This document shows positions 25,727-37,456 of a stretch of DNA of 39,157 bases, piece by piece. Below the pieces are notes generated by a model. The model ran no database searches. It saw only the letters and a list, made by a program, of their open reading frames with translations, and was not told where the DNA came from. The stretch's first letter is position 1, and each line of letters opens with the position of its first letter. Source of the stretch: Alphaproteobacteria bacterium (GTDB lineage Bacteria > Pseudomonadota > Alphaproteobacteria > Caulobacterales > Parvularculaceae); contig JAADIQ010000023.1 of assembly GCA_013151255.1 (NCBI GenBank), positions 1-39,157 of the forward strand, given 5' to 3'. Both the position numbers and the translations under genes were made by a program.

Positions 25727-26761
25727 ATGCTTAATCCGATACTCCGTATAAGAGCGACTATGGCCGCCATGGCTGTGTTTGCGATCAGCCTCAGCTTGTA
25801 TATTCATCCGGCTGCTGCACAGACTGTCGAGGCAAACGAACAAACGCTAAGCCGGGCGGCGCCGGCAATGTGGCGCGTGACGGATGCGGATTCTGAATTC
25901 ATCCTTTTAGGCACGTTTCATATTCTTCCGCCTGAACTGCAATGGCGCGGAGCGGCGCTCAATGACGCTTTTCGGCGCGCCGATATGGTATATTTTGAAA
26001 TTGAGGCCGATGCGCCGGGCGCGCAGGCAACGACAGTGCGTATAATGATGACGCAAGGGTTTAACCCGCCGGGCACGCTCCTTTCCGACATGCTTGAGCC
26101 AGGCGATGCGCGCAAGCTGCAAGAAATTGCCAAATCGCTGAAATTAAACTTTGCCGCAATCAATCCCATGCGCCCATGGCAGGCATTTTTAACGCTGAGC
26201 GTTCAACTTATTGTGCAACAGGGGTTTGACCCTGGCTCCGGCGTCGACAGCGTCCTCCTCGCCGAGGCGCGCACGCTCGGTAAGGAGCTTCGGTTTTTTG
26301 AAACACTTGGACAACAGCTGGAATTGTTTACCGGCCTTGAGCCGAAAGTTGAAAAGGCGCTTCTGGTTCTAACCATCAACGATTGGGACCAAGAAGTTGC
26401 AGCCTTTGAAAGGCTTTTTACCGCCTGGCGCACGGGCGACGCCGATTTTATTGATGAGGAGATGAACACCTCAATGCACCAAAAAGTGCCGGTGGTGTTC
26501 CAGCGGCTGATCGTTGAGCGCAACAAAGCCTGGGCGGTGGAGATTGCCGCCGTCATGAAAGAAGGAAGCGGCAATGGGTTTGTCGCCGTCGGCGCCGGAC
26601 ACCTTGTCGGCGGCAATTATTCTGTGCCGGCGCTCTTGGCGGCTGAAGGGTTTGAGGTTAGCCGGTATGGCCTGGACGAGGCCTCGCCCGCTGCAAACGA
26701 CAACGCGGCGCCCGACGACGAAGACATCGGCGCACTCTTAAAAGCAATGGAAGACGGCTGA
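25727..26761 (+). CDS. TraB/GumN-family protein, exported
   Basis: The 344-residue protein has a signal peptide (cleavage probably after PAAAQ, near residue 32) and the TraB/GumN signatures. These are FILLGTFHILPPELQWRG near the N-terminus, a central GVDSVLLAEARTLGKELRFFE, and GNGFVAVGAGHLVGGNYSVPALLAAEGFEV near the end. The paired GxFH and GxGHL motifs are thought to form a metal-dependent hydrolase site related to Tiki proteases. An acidic tail (AANDNAAPDDEDIG) closes it. It ends five bases from the convergent gyrB stop. Confidence 0.9.
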   Translation: MLNPILRIRATMAAMAVFAISLSLYIHPAAAQTVEANEQTLSRAAPAMWRVTDADSEFILLGTFHILPPELQWRGAALNDAFRRADMVYFEIEADAPGAQATTVRIMMTQGFNPPGTLLSDMLEPGDARKLQEIAKSLKLNFAAINPMRPWQAFLTLSVQLIVQQGFDPGSGVDSVLLAEARTLGKELRFFETLGQQLELFTGLEPKVEKALLVLTINDWDQEVAAFERLFTAWRTGDADFIDEEMNTSMHQKVPVVFQRLIVERNKAWAVEIAAVMKEGSGNGFVAVGAGHLVGGNYSVPALLAAEGFEVSRYGLDEASPAANDNAAPDDEDIGALLKAMEDG

Positions 26762-26766
26762 ACTGC

Positions 26767-30392
<3,626 letters not shown>

Positions 30393-30401
30393 ACTCTCAA
30401 T

Positions 30402-31521
30402 CTAAACTCTAAGGGGCATCAAAACGTAGAGCGCGCGCGTATCTTCTTCATCAACAATGACGGTCGGCGATGACGGGTCGGCAAGCCGGAACGTCGCCGT
30501 CTCGCCGTCAACCTGCTGGGCGACATCGAGGAGGTAGCGCGCGTTAAACCCGATTTCGATGGCGTCGCCGCCATAATCGACCGAAAGCTCCTCCAGCGCC
30601 GAGCCCGCCTCCGGATTGTTGACGGTAAGGCGAAGATTGTCGGCCTCTAGCGCCAGCTTCACCGAGCGCGTGCGGTCTGACGATACTGTGGAGACACGGT
30701 CAACGGCCTGCGCGAAGTCTTTGGTCTCCACATGCAGGACGTTTTTATTATCTTTCGGAATGACCCGCTCATAATCCGGAAACGACCCGTCAATCAGCTT
30801 TGAGGTGAGACGGCCGGGGCCAAAACCAAAGCGGATTTTCGCCGCCGAGACCGCAATCTCGACATTTTCGTCCGCGTCCTCCAACAAACGCGACAGCTCG
30901 GCAATCGCCTTGCGGGGGACAATGACGCCGGGCATCGAAGCGGCGCCATCCGGGCAGCGGCGCATCGAGACGCGCCAGCCGGTGTCCGTCGGTCGCCGCC
31001 GCGCGCAGCAACGGCGCATCGCCGTCGGTATAGGCGTGGAAATAAACGCCGTTCAGATAGTAACGCGTTTCTTCCTGAGACATGGCGAACCGGGTTTTAT
31101 GAAGCAGTCGGCTGAGGTCTGCCGTCGGGATTGAAAACCTGGTGTCGAGATCATCGGTGGTGAGGCTTGGAAAATCATCCGCCGGCAACACCGCAAGCGC
31201 AAATTGCGAGCGCCCCGCAGAGACCTGAAGCCGGCCTTCCTCTGCGGAAAGCTCAAGGCGCACCTGCGCGCCATCCGGCAGCCGCTTGACGATCTCAAAC
31301 AACGTCAGCGCCGAAACCGTGGTCGCCCCGGCGTCGGCAACATCAGCCGGCGCCTCTTCGGACACCTCAATATCGAGATCCGTCGCCGTCAAGGTCAGCG
31401 CCCCGCCATCGGCCTGAAGCAGCACATTGGACAAAATCGGAATAGTGTTCCGGCGTTCGACAACGCTCTGCACATGGCCGAGCGCCTTCGACAGGGCGGA
31501 CCGTTCAATCGTAACTTTCAT
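30402..31521 (-). CDS. dnaN: DNA polymerase III beta clamp DnaN, frame interrupted by one extra base
   Basis: DnaN is the sliding clamp. From the ATG at 31521 the frame reads MKVTIERSALSKALGHVQSVVERRNTIPILSN-type clamp sequence as far as LARLDAPLPG, then turns to nonsense and ends at 30790. The next frame resumes exactly there with PDGAASMPGVIVPRK and continues to the family C-terminus VDEEDTRALYVLMPLRV at 30402. Removing one base from the CCCGG run at 30950-30954 restores a 372-residue clamp, the normal length. The gene is essential, so an assembly error is the likeliest cause. A +1 shift at the CCC-G codon would also restore the frame. Confidence 0.9.
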
Positions 31522-31658
31522 GCAAAATGCTCTCTCGCAATCGCTGGCGAAACCTGCCCGGACCCTCGGCCAGCGCCGCTATTTTGACGCCGCCAAAGGA
31601 GGAGAATCGCCGCCTCTGAAATCCGCTTCACTATAGCCGAAGGGCGCCCCAAATAGCT

Positions 31659-31689
31659 AGCGCCGACGCAGATTTCCAGCGTCGGCGCT
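31659..31689 (-). promoter_or_regulatory. Strong hairpin between dnaA and dnaN
   Basis: A perfect 11-bp stem (AGCGCCGACGC with GCGTCGGCGCT) with a 9-base loop lies midway between dnaA and dnaN. It can be extended by four more pairs (AGCT with AGCT) across a one-base bulge. No T-run follows on either strand, so it is not a typical terminator. A possible -10 (TATAGT) for dnaN lies just downstream on the minus strand. It may act as an attenuator, an mRNA processing site or a boundary for differential expression. Confidence 0.55.
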
Positions 31690-31735
31690 CAGCTTTAACA
31701 GGCTGATTTCAGAAGGGTTTTTTCGCGCCCCTTTT

Positions 31736-33172
31736 TTAGTTTTCGAGCGCCTCGCGAATCCGCCGGACACCGTCCTGAAACGCCTTGTCGCGCTCCAATA
31801 AAGCCTGCGCGCGGCGATAGCTGGACATCACCGTCGTATGGTCGCGTTTCAGCGCTTTGCCGATCCGGGGGAAGGATTCCTTGAGGATTTCCCGGGCGCA
31901 CCAGACCATCGCATGGCGGGCGCGGACAATACGCTGGGGCTGCGACCGGCAGGTCATATCTTCAAGTTTGAGCCCAAAGGCTTCCGCGGCGGCGACAATA
32001 GCGTCATCGAGCGTCACCACCTTGCGCCGGTCCTCAAGGCGTGAGCGCAAAACCGCCTTCGCCTCATCGAGACCGATGGTTCTTTCTTCCTCGCCAAACA
32101 TTAACAATAGCTGGTTGAGCGCACCGATGGTCTCGCGGGTCGAATGGGTGAAGTTGCGGGCGATAAATTCCAGGACCTCTACGCCAATCAAACATTTGGC
32201 CGTGCTGGCGCGCAGTCGGTTTTTTAAAATATCGAGACGAAGCGCATCATCGGCTGGATAAATCGGCGCGCACAGCCCGCCTGCGAGCCTGTCGGCGAGA
32301 CGTTTGTTAATGCCTTTTTCAGCCAATTTTGCGGGCGGCAAGTCACCGGCGATGACTACCTGTTTGCCGCTGTCGAGCGCTGCATCAATCACTATTAATA
32401 ACTCCTCTTGTGTTCGGTCTTTCCCATCAAGGAAATGGATATCGTCAAATGCAAGCAGGTCCCGCTCCATGAACGCAGCGTGCAGGGCCTGTGTTGAATT
32501 GGATAAAACGGCGGCGACGCAATTGTTGATGAGATTGCGGTAGGTAATGTAAGCGCAATCCCCGCGCGCATTATCCTTGCTCCACTCATGGCACACCGCA
32601 TGAAGCGCATGGGTTTTGCCCGAGCCGCTGTCGCCATAAATATAGACAAGCTCCCGAGGCCCGCGTGCCGTTAGCGCCTGGCGGGCGGCGGCAAAGGCCA
32701 TTCGGTTTGAATCGCCAACCGCGAACGTATCGAAAGTGCGGCGCGGGTCGAGCGGCGCGGCAACGTTTTCGAAATTTCCGCTAGCGGCGCCAGGCTTGCG
32801 TGCTGGCGCGATGAAGCCATTTGAAAAGGCCGAGCTTGCGTTACTTTTGGTGTCCGCGCGCGCATCTTCTTGTGCGTCGATCTTCGCCGCATGAGCGCTC
32901 AATGTTGTGCGCACCGTCAGCCGCAACCGGCCGACCGGGCCAACTTCCTTGCGCCACGTATCGACAAGCACCGGCAGGAAACGATGGTCGAGCATGTCAC
33001 GCTTGGTTTCAGACCCGGTCGAAAGGGTTACGCTTTCCGCCGATATATCCGCAAGGCCAAGGTCGCCAAACCATGAGCGAAATTTCGCCTCCCCAACCCG
33101 GCAGCGCAAAGCTTCCAAGTACCGGCCAAACGCCGCTTGTTCCGCACCGGTTCCGTAATCTTCTGTCGTCAT
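31736..33172 (-). CDS. dnaA: Chromosomal replication initiator DnaA
   Basis: DnaA binds oriC and opens it. The 478-residue protein has an N-terminal DnaB-interaction domain (FGRYLEALRCRVGEAKFRSWF) and a variable linker. The AAA+ core has Walker A GDSGSGKT at residues 180-187 and Walker B LLAFDDIHFLDGKDRTQEE. The C-terminal DNA-binding helices include RIVRARHAMVWCARE and RDHTTVMSSYRRA. The sequence is fairly divergent. I choose the ATG at 33172, preceded by GGGCGGT; the frame is open to a TTG at 33217. It lies upstream of dnaN with a 214-base gap. Confidence 0.95.
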   Translation of the reverse strand: MTTEDYGTGAEQAAFGRYLEALRCRVGEAKFRSWFGDLGLADISAESVTLSTGSETKRDMLDHRFLPVLVDTWRKEVGPVGRLRLTVRTTLSAHAAKIDAQEDARADTKSNASSAFSNGFIAPARKPGAASGNFENVAAPLDPRRTFDTFAVGDSNRMAFAAARQALTARGPRELVYIYGDSGSGKTHALHAVCHEWSKDNARGDCAYITYRNLINNCVAAVLSNSTQALHAAFMERDLLAFDDIHFLDGKDRTQEELLIVIDAALDSGKQVVIAGDLPPAKLAEKGINKRLADRLAGGLCAPIYPADDALRLDILKNRLRASTAKCLIGVEVLEFIARNFTHSTRETIGALNQLLLMFGEEERTIGLDEAKAVLRSRLEDRRKVVTLDDAIVAAAEAFGLKLEDMTCRSQPQRIVRARHAMVWCAREILKESFPRIGKALKRDHTTVMSSYRRAQALLERDKAFQDGVRRIREALEN

Positions 33173-33274
33173 TTTATACCGCCCAAATTCTTGATTAGAT
33201 AATTTTTGGCAAAACAAAGCCGTCTGCGCATATTACCCAGCGCACATATCTTCTTCTAAAAGTTTTGATCTAAT

Positions 33275-33292
33275 TTGGCGCGAAAGCGCCAA
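33275..33292 (-). promoter_or_regulatory. Perfect hairpin in the dnaA upstream region
   Basis: TTGGCGC and GCGCCAA form a perfect 7-bp stem around a four-base loop, about 100 bases before the dnaA ATG. On the plus strand the loop is GAAA, on the dnaA strand TTTC. No T-run follows, so it is not a terminator. It could be an operator over the dnaA promoter or a leader structure. Confidence 0.45.
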
Positions 33293-33330
33293 GCAATGCA
33301 GAAGCCAACCTAAGCCAGGCGCCACTCAGC

Positions 33331-33381
33331 ATCAACGACAATAATCTGTATAAACAGTAATTTCGTAAAATTGTCGTTGAT
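33331..33381. repeat. 12-bp perfect inverted repeat upstream of dnaA
   Basis: ATCAACGACAAT at 33331-33342 is repeated in inverse as ATTGTCGTTGAT at 33370-33381, with a 27-base AT-rich spacer. A smaller inverted repeat (CTGT/ACAG, 33346-33357) lies inside the spacer. Twelve perfect pairs by chance over this distance is unlikely. It may be a paired protein-binding site in the dnaA control region. Confidence 0.6.
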
Positions 33382-33733
33382 CATCCTGAATAACCCCTAT
33401 TCCCCTGCCCTAGGCAAATATTTATCTCGCCGCTTGCCTGACAATTTGTCGGCAATCGAGTTGGAACGCTTACCATTACAGAACTTGAAAGTGACTGAAC
33501 CTGAAAGTGCGAAATTCGTCCGCATCCGTCATATTGACATTTATAGTGTAGTTAACTTTAACGCGTATGGTCAAGAGTAATTCGCCCAACATCGCGCTTT
33601 TTTTAAAACTTTTTCGGGCAACTCTGAAAAAACAAAACCTTAAGCCACACAACGCACCCAGCAAGTAAACGTGCAAACATTGCGTAATGCAACATGTGCG
33701 TTTCATGTCTGCTGTTTACAAAACTTGCATCAG

Positions 33734-33757
33734 AAAAACTGTTGCACCGCACGCAAC
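33734..33757 (-). terminator. Probable rho-independent terminator of rpsT
   Basis: On the minus strand GTTGC and GCAAC (33757-33753 and 33745-33741) form a short stem around a seven-base loop, followed by AG and five T. It lies about 37 bases past the rpsT stop, a normal place for a terminator, though the stem is short. Confidence 0.5.
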
Positions 33758-33793
33758 TATTAACATCAAAAATGTATGGTGTTGTAAAGGCGT

Positions 33794-34060
33794 TTAGGCG
33801 GAAAGCGACTTGATGCGCGACGACAGTCGCGACAATTTTCGCGATATGGTTTGCTTGCCAAAAACGCCTTTTGTAACCGCACGATGGAGTTCAGGCTGCG
33901 CTTGTTTGAACGCTGCGTCCGCCGCGCTCTTGTCGCCGGATGCGATCGCCTCCTCCACTTTGCGCAGAAACGTTCTGATGCGCGAGCGGCGCGCTTTGTT
34001 AACGGCTGTGCGGCGCTCGATTTTGCGCACCATTTTCTTTGCGGAGGATGTGTTCGCCAT
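33794..34060 (-). CDS. rpsT: 30S ribosomal protein S20
   Basis: S20 is a helical protein that binds the base of 16S rRNA. The 88-residue protein opens [30 protein letters not shown]-type sequence and ends [16 protein letters not shown], canonical for the family and rich in Arg and Lys. A strong promoter lies upstream. Its place between mutM and dnaA is a common alphaproteobacterial arrangement. Confidence 0.98.
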   Translation of the reverse strand: MANTSSAKKMVRKIERRTAVNKARRSRIRTFLRKVEEAIASGDKSAADAAFKQAQPELHRAVTKGVFGKQTISRKLSRLSSRIKSLSA

Positions 34061-34101
34061 GCCTTAATCACTCAATATTTTATCGCCATTTGCGGCGCGA
34101 G

Positions 34102-34136
34102 CGGCGGTATATAGCTGTGCGAAATACCGCCGTCAA
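34102..34136 (-). promoter_or_regulatory. rpsT promoter overlapped by a 9-bp inverted repeat
   Basis: On the minus strand TTGACG (34136-34131) is followed after exactly 17 bases by TATATA (34113-34108), a good sigma-70 promoter about 50 bases before the S20 ATG. A perfect 9-bp inverted repeat (CGGCGGTAT at 34102-34110, ATACCGCCG at 34124-34132) covers the -10 and reaches into the -35. It could be an operator. Confidence 0.65.
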
Positions 34137-34178
34137 CACGCCCGCAGGCCTTATTTAATCTTATTTTCAGCTGTTTTT

Positions 34179-35039
34179 TCAGCGCTGGCATCCGGTGCAG
34201 AAAAAGCTCGACCGGCCGGCCTGCGTCAGGCGTTGAATTGTCCCGCCACAATGGCGGCAAAGCTGGCCTTCGCGATCATAGACATCAAAGCGATGCTGAA
34301 AGTAGCCAAGCTCGCCGTGGGTATTGGCAAAGTCCTTTAACGATGACCCGCCCGCGTCAATGGCGTCGTTTAGGACAGCCAGGATCGCCCTGTGAAGCCG
34401 CTCGCTGCGGACGCCCGCAACCGACGCTGCGCCCCGGCGCGGCGATATGCGCGCCCGATAAAGCGCCTCACAGACATAGATATTGCCCAGACCGGCAACC
34501 ACGCGCTGATCGAGCAGCGCTGTTTTAATTGGCGTTTTTTTACCTTTGAGAGCGGCGCTAAGATGGGCGGCGGAAAACTGGTTGCCGAGGGGTTCGGGGC
34601 CCATCGCCTTGAAATGGCGGCACTCTTCCACCGCTGGCGTCGCAACCAGATCCATAAACCCGAACCGGCGCGGGTCGTTATAGGTAATGCGCGCGCCGGT
34701 TCGGCCGGCCATTTCAAACACCACATGGTCGTGTTTTGGGTCGCCGTCCTGCGCCGGATCAACGCCTCCAGGCCGCTTCGAACCGCCAGCCGTAATGGTA
34801 AACCGCCCGGACATGCCAAGATGCATGATCAAGCTCTCGCCGCTCGACAGCGCGGCAATCATATATTTGCCACGCCGATCCAGACTATCGACCGTTTTGC
34901 CCTCCAGGCGCTGTGCAAAACGCTTCGGCAGGGCAAATCGCAGATCCGGACGGCGCGCCTCGACCCGGCGGAACCGGGCGCCCTCCATCACCGGGGCGAG
35001 CCCGCGGCGCACCGTTTCAACTTCAGGCAGCTCCGGCAT
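34179..35039 (-). CDS. mutM: Formamidopyrimidine-DNA glycosylase (Fpg/MutM)
   Basis: MutM removes 8-oxoguanine and ring-opened purines from DNA and nicks the site. The 286-residue protein starts [13 protein letters not shown], with the catalytic Pro2 and Glu3. It has DRRGKYMI (beta-elimination lysine), [29 protein letters not shown] (H2TH region) and a C-terminal zinc finger with cysteines in CRHCGG and CTGC. It lies upstream of rpsT on the same strand with a 118-base gap that holds the rpsT promoter. Confidence 0.97.
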   Translation of the reverse strand: MPELPEVETVRRGLAPVMEGARFRRVEARRPDLRFALPKRFAQRLEGKTVDSLDRRGKYMIAALSSGESLIMHLGMSGRFTITAGGSKRPGGVDPAQDGDPKHDHVVFEMAGRTGARITYNDPRRFGFMDLVATPAVEECRHFKAMGPEPLGNQFSAAHLSAALKGKKTPIKTALLDQRVVAGLGNIYVCEALYRARISPRRGAASVAGVRSERLHRAILAVLNDAIDAGGSSLKDFANTHGELGYFQHRFDVYDREGQLCRHCGGTIQRLTQAGRSSFFCTGCQR

Positions 35040-35154
35040 CTAGCATTCCTTGTCGCCGTCCTGGCGGCGCGGGCGTTTGGCGCTTGCGTTGACACATGAA
35101 GCATACCCCAATTACGCTCCATAAAAATGACAATAAACAGAGTCAGGGGACTTC

Positions 35155-36252
35155 ATGAACGAAGACACCGTCGCGGGGCAAGGCGAACAGATGAAAGTAG
35201 CAAACACGTCCAGCATTGGACCGATGCTGTGGATCGGGTTTTACACAGTCCTGTTAAACCTTGTGACGCTAACAATATTCCGGTTCTGGGGCCGGACGCA
35301 TTTCCGGCGCCGGTTATGGTCCGACACCAGCGTCGGCGGCGAGCCGCTTGCCTATACCGGCCGCGGCGTCGAATTATTCATCGGCTTCTTCATCGCAATT
35401 TTTACTCTCATGATCCCGTTTGTCGGCGCGGTCCTGGCGGCGCAAATCCTGTTCGGACCGGCCGGCGCGGCGTTCGTCATTGTCCCACTTTACCTGGCCC
35501 TGTTCGTGCTCATCGGCGTCGCGATCTTTCTCGCCCGGCGCTATCACCTTTCGCGAACACAATTGCGCGGCATCCGGTTTGCGCAGACCGGATCGGCGTG
35601 GGGATATGGCTTTGCCACTTTCGGCTATGGCATTCTAAGCGGCATCACATTGGGCTGGTTCGGCCCAGCAGCGCGCATCCGACTGTCGCGCAAAATGTGG
35701 AGCAAGGCGTATTTCGGCAACCTGCCGTTTCAATTTGAAGACACGCCCGAGGCATTGGCCGAACCGGTTTATAAAAGCTTCGCCGTCGCCTGGGTGGGTT
35801 CTGTCGTCGCCTACTTTGTTTGGATCGGCATCATCGCGTCTAGCGGCGTGGCGGAGGGACTTGGCGACAGCCCCGCTATCGATCCTAAAATGATCGCATT
35901 TTTCTATTTATCCGCCATTCCGCTAGGGCTTTTGATCGGCATTTTCATAAGCTGGCATGAAGCTGTGATGATCCGGCGGATTGTGAAAAGCTTGCGGGTC
36001 GGTGATTTGCGGGCGACATCGCGCATCGGGATGTGGGACATTCTGGAGCTTTCCATTACCAACACATTGCTGATTATTTTCACGCTTGGATTTGGATACA
36101 TGGCCGCACAGATGAGGTTATGGAAGAGACTTGCCAATCGCATGGCGCTTGACGGCGCCATTGATTTCGACGCCATACGCCAAAGCGAAATTGAGGCGCC
36201 GCGCCAGGGCGAAGGGCTCGCCGACGGTCTCGACATTATATCGAACTTCTGA
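35155..36252 (+). CDS. DUF898 (YjgN-like) membrane protein
   Basis: The 365-residue protein has about eight hydrophobic segments and the DUF898 hallmarks: LVTLTIFRFWGRTHFRRRLWSD early, FWGRT being diagnostic, RYHLSRTQLRGIRF, and later ITNTLLIIFTLGFGYMAAQMRLWKRLANR. The function of the family is unknown. A good ribosome site (AGGGGA) precedes the ATG. Its stop overlaps the start of the metallopeptidase gene (TGATG), so both are made together. Confidence 0.9.
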   Translation: MNEDTVAGQGEQMKVANTSSIGPMLWIGFYTVLLNLVTLTIFRFWGRTHFRRRLWSDTSVGGEPLAYTGRGVELFIGFFIAIFTLMIPFVGAVLAAQILFGPAGAAFVIVPLYLALFVLIGVAIFLARRYHLSRTQLRGIRFAQTGSAWGYGFATFGYGILSGITLGWFGPAARIRLSRKMWSKAYFGNLPFQFEDTPEALAEPVYKSFAVAWVGSVVAYFVWIGIIASSGVAEGLGDSPAIDPKMIAFFYLSAIPLGLLIGIFISWHEAVMIRRIVKSLRVGDLRATSRIGMWDILELSITNTLLIIFTLGFGYMAAQMRLWKRLANRMALDGAIDFDAIRQSEIEAPRQGEGLADGLDIISNF

Positions 36253-37382
36253 TGTCGGCGACGGAGGGCTATCCAGCCCAATTCTTCGATGGCCAAACCG
36301 CCGCGAAACAGGACGTGACTGTCTGGATTGAGGCAGACGCCATCGTGATTGAGATTGGCCGCAGCCGCGAAGTCTGGACTTATAAGGAAATTATACGCCT
36401 CCCCCAAACGGGCAACCCTCAAACCGGCGACGACATTCGCATTAGGCGGCGCCGTCATAAGGGGGCGACGCTGATTTTGTCCGCGCCGGCGGCTGCGAAG
36501 CTTCGCCTTGCGGCGCCGGAGTTGTTTGACGGCCTGCGCGAGCGCCGCCGCATGGCCACGCTCATCACCGGGATGGTCGCCGGCGCTGGGTTGGTTGGCG
36601 CTGCTTTGTTCATAGGCGTTCCCGCCGCATCCGGCCCGCTCGCCGCCGCGACGCCAAAATCATTTGAAATGCGTATGGGAGAAAACTTCGCCGCGCAGAT
36701 CACCACGATCTTTCGCCCCTGTAAGGGCGCCGACCCGGCGATCGCATCGTTGCAGCCGGTGCTTAACCAACTCGCCGAAACCGGCGATGTCGGCTATCCG
36801 ATCGCCTTCCAGTTTGTCCGCATGAGCGCGCCTAACGCATTCGCGCTTCCCGGCGGTCAGGTCATCGCCACCAGCGGATTGCTAAAGCTCTTGGAAGATG
36901 ACCCGGATGCGTTTGTCGCCGTGCTCGCTCACGAGCTTGGCCATGTCAAAGCGCGCGACGGGTTGAAGGCGTTTTATCACAATGCAGGTCTTGGCGCTAT
37001 TCTTGAAATTATCACTGGCGGTTCCGGCGTCGCGCAGCAAGTCGTCATGCTCGGCGGGCAAATGCGGCAAATGCGTTACAATCGCCGCCAGGAAAGTGAA
37101 GCGGACGCGACCGCCGCCGACCTTCTGATCAAAGCCGGTCTGGACCCCGCCGCGCTGGCGCGCGCTTTCATCGCCATACAAGGATTTTCCAGCCCTGGCG
37201 TTGACGATAACCAGGCTGAGCCAACGCTGGACAAAAAGGTGTTGGGATGGCTAAGCAGCCACCCAGATACCAGCGCGCGTATTGAAATCGCGCGTGAAAA
37301 AGCCCGCCCGGCCAGTGCGTCGCCGATATCCGACGAAGATTGGGCTGTCATTACAAGCGCCTGCAAAGGCTCAAACGACTGA
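36252..37382 (+). CDS. M48-family zinc metallopeptidase, membrane-anchored
   Basis: The 376-residue protein has a small N-terminal beta-rich domain (about 1-95: AQFFDGQTAAKQDVTVW, TYKEIIRLP). A transmembrane segment (about 102-125) and an M48 peptidase domain follow. The zinc site is HELGH at residues 227-231, with the third ligand Glu281 in ESEAD. ALPGGQVIATSGLL precedes it as in HtpX/Oma1-like enzymes. Translational coupling to the DUF898 gene suggests the two form a membrane quality-control pair; partner and substrates are inferred. Confidence 0.93.
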   Translation: MSATEGYPAQFFDGQTAAKQDVTVWIEADAIVIEIGRSREVWTYKEIIRLPQTGNPQTGDDIRIRRRRHKGATLILSAPAAAKLRLAAPELFDGLRERRRMATLITGMVAGAGLVGAALFIGVPAASGPLAAATPKSFEMRMGENFAAQITTIFRPCKGADPAIASLQPVLNQLAETGDVGYPIAFQFVRMSAPNAFALPGGQVIATSGLLKLLEDDPDAFVAVLAHELGHVKARDGLKAFYHNAGLGAILEIITGGSGVAQQVVMLGGQMRQMRYNRRQESEADATAADLLIKAGLDPAALARAFIAIQGFSSPGVDDNQAEPTLDKKVLGWLSSHPDTSARIEIAREKARPASASPISDEDWAVITSACKGSND

Positions 37383-37402
37383 CCGTTTATGTCTGCGCAA
37401 CA

Positions 37403-37433
37403 AAAAACCCCCGACAATACTGCCGGGGGTTTT
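37403..37433. terminator. Bidirectional rho-independent terminator
   Basis: A perfect CCCCCG/CGGGGG stem (37408-37413 and 37424-37429) with a 10-base loop is flanked by a run of A on the left and four T on the right. It can terminate both the M48 gene on the plus strand and rpsA on the minus strand, which converge here. Confidence 0.9.
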
Positions 37434-37456
37434 CAGTGTTGTATCTAAGGCAAGGC

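Larger units (their letters stand above)
33173..33733. other. AT-rich dnaA-rpsT intergenic region
   Basis: About 560 bases of clearly AT-rich sequence hold the dnaA promoter. I read both strands for the DnaA box TTATNCACA and found no match better than two mismatches (for example TAAGCCACA near 33640), and no TTAA-N7-TTAA CtrA site. Two inverted repeats are listed separately. A 69-codon frame at 33371-33580 has no support. An origin function is possible but not shown; in many alphaproteobacteria oriC is elsewhere. Confidence 0.6.

Noticed and set aside
25377-25751. 124-codon plus-strand frame after the tRNA
   Set aside because: No recognisable product, low-complexity Arg/Ser composition, and it overlaps the start of the GumN-like gene.
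33371-33580. 69-codon plus-strand frame in the dnaA-rpsT gap
   Set aside because: TTG start inside the inverted repeat, no clear ribosome site and AT-rich surroundings; a peptide is not excluded but not supported.
33173-33733. Calling this gap oriC
   Set aside because: No canonical DnaA boxes or CtrA sites were found and the alphaproteobacterial origin often lies away from dnaA; described only as a candidate.
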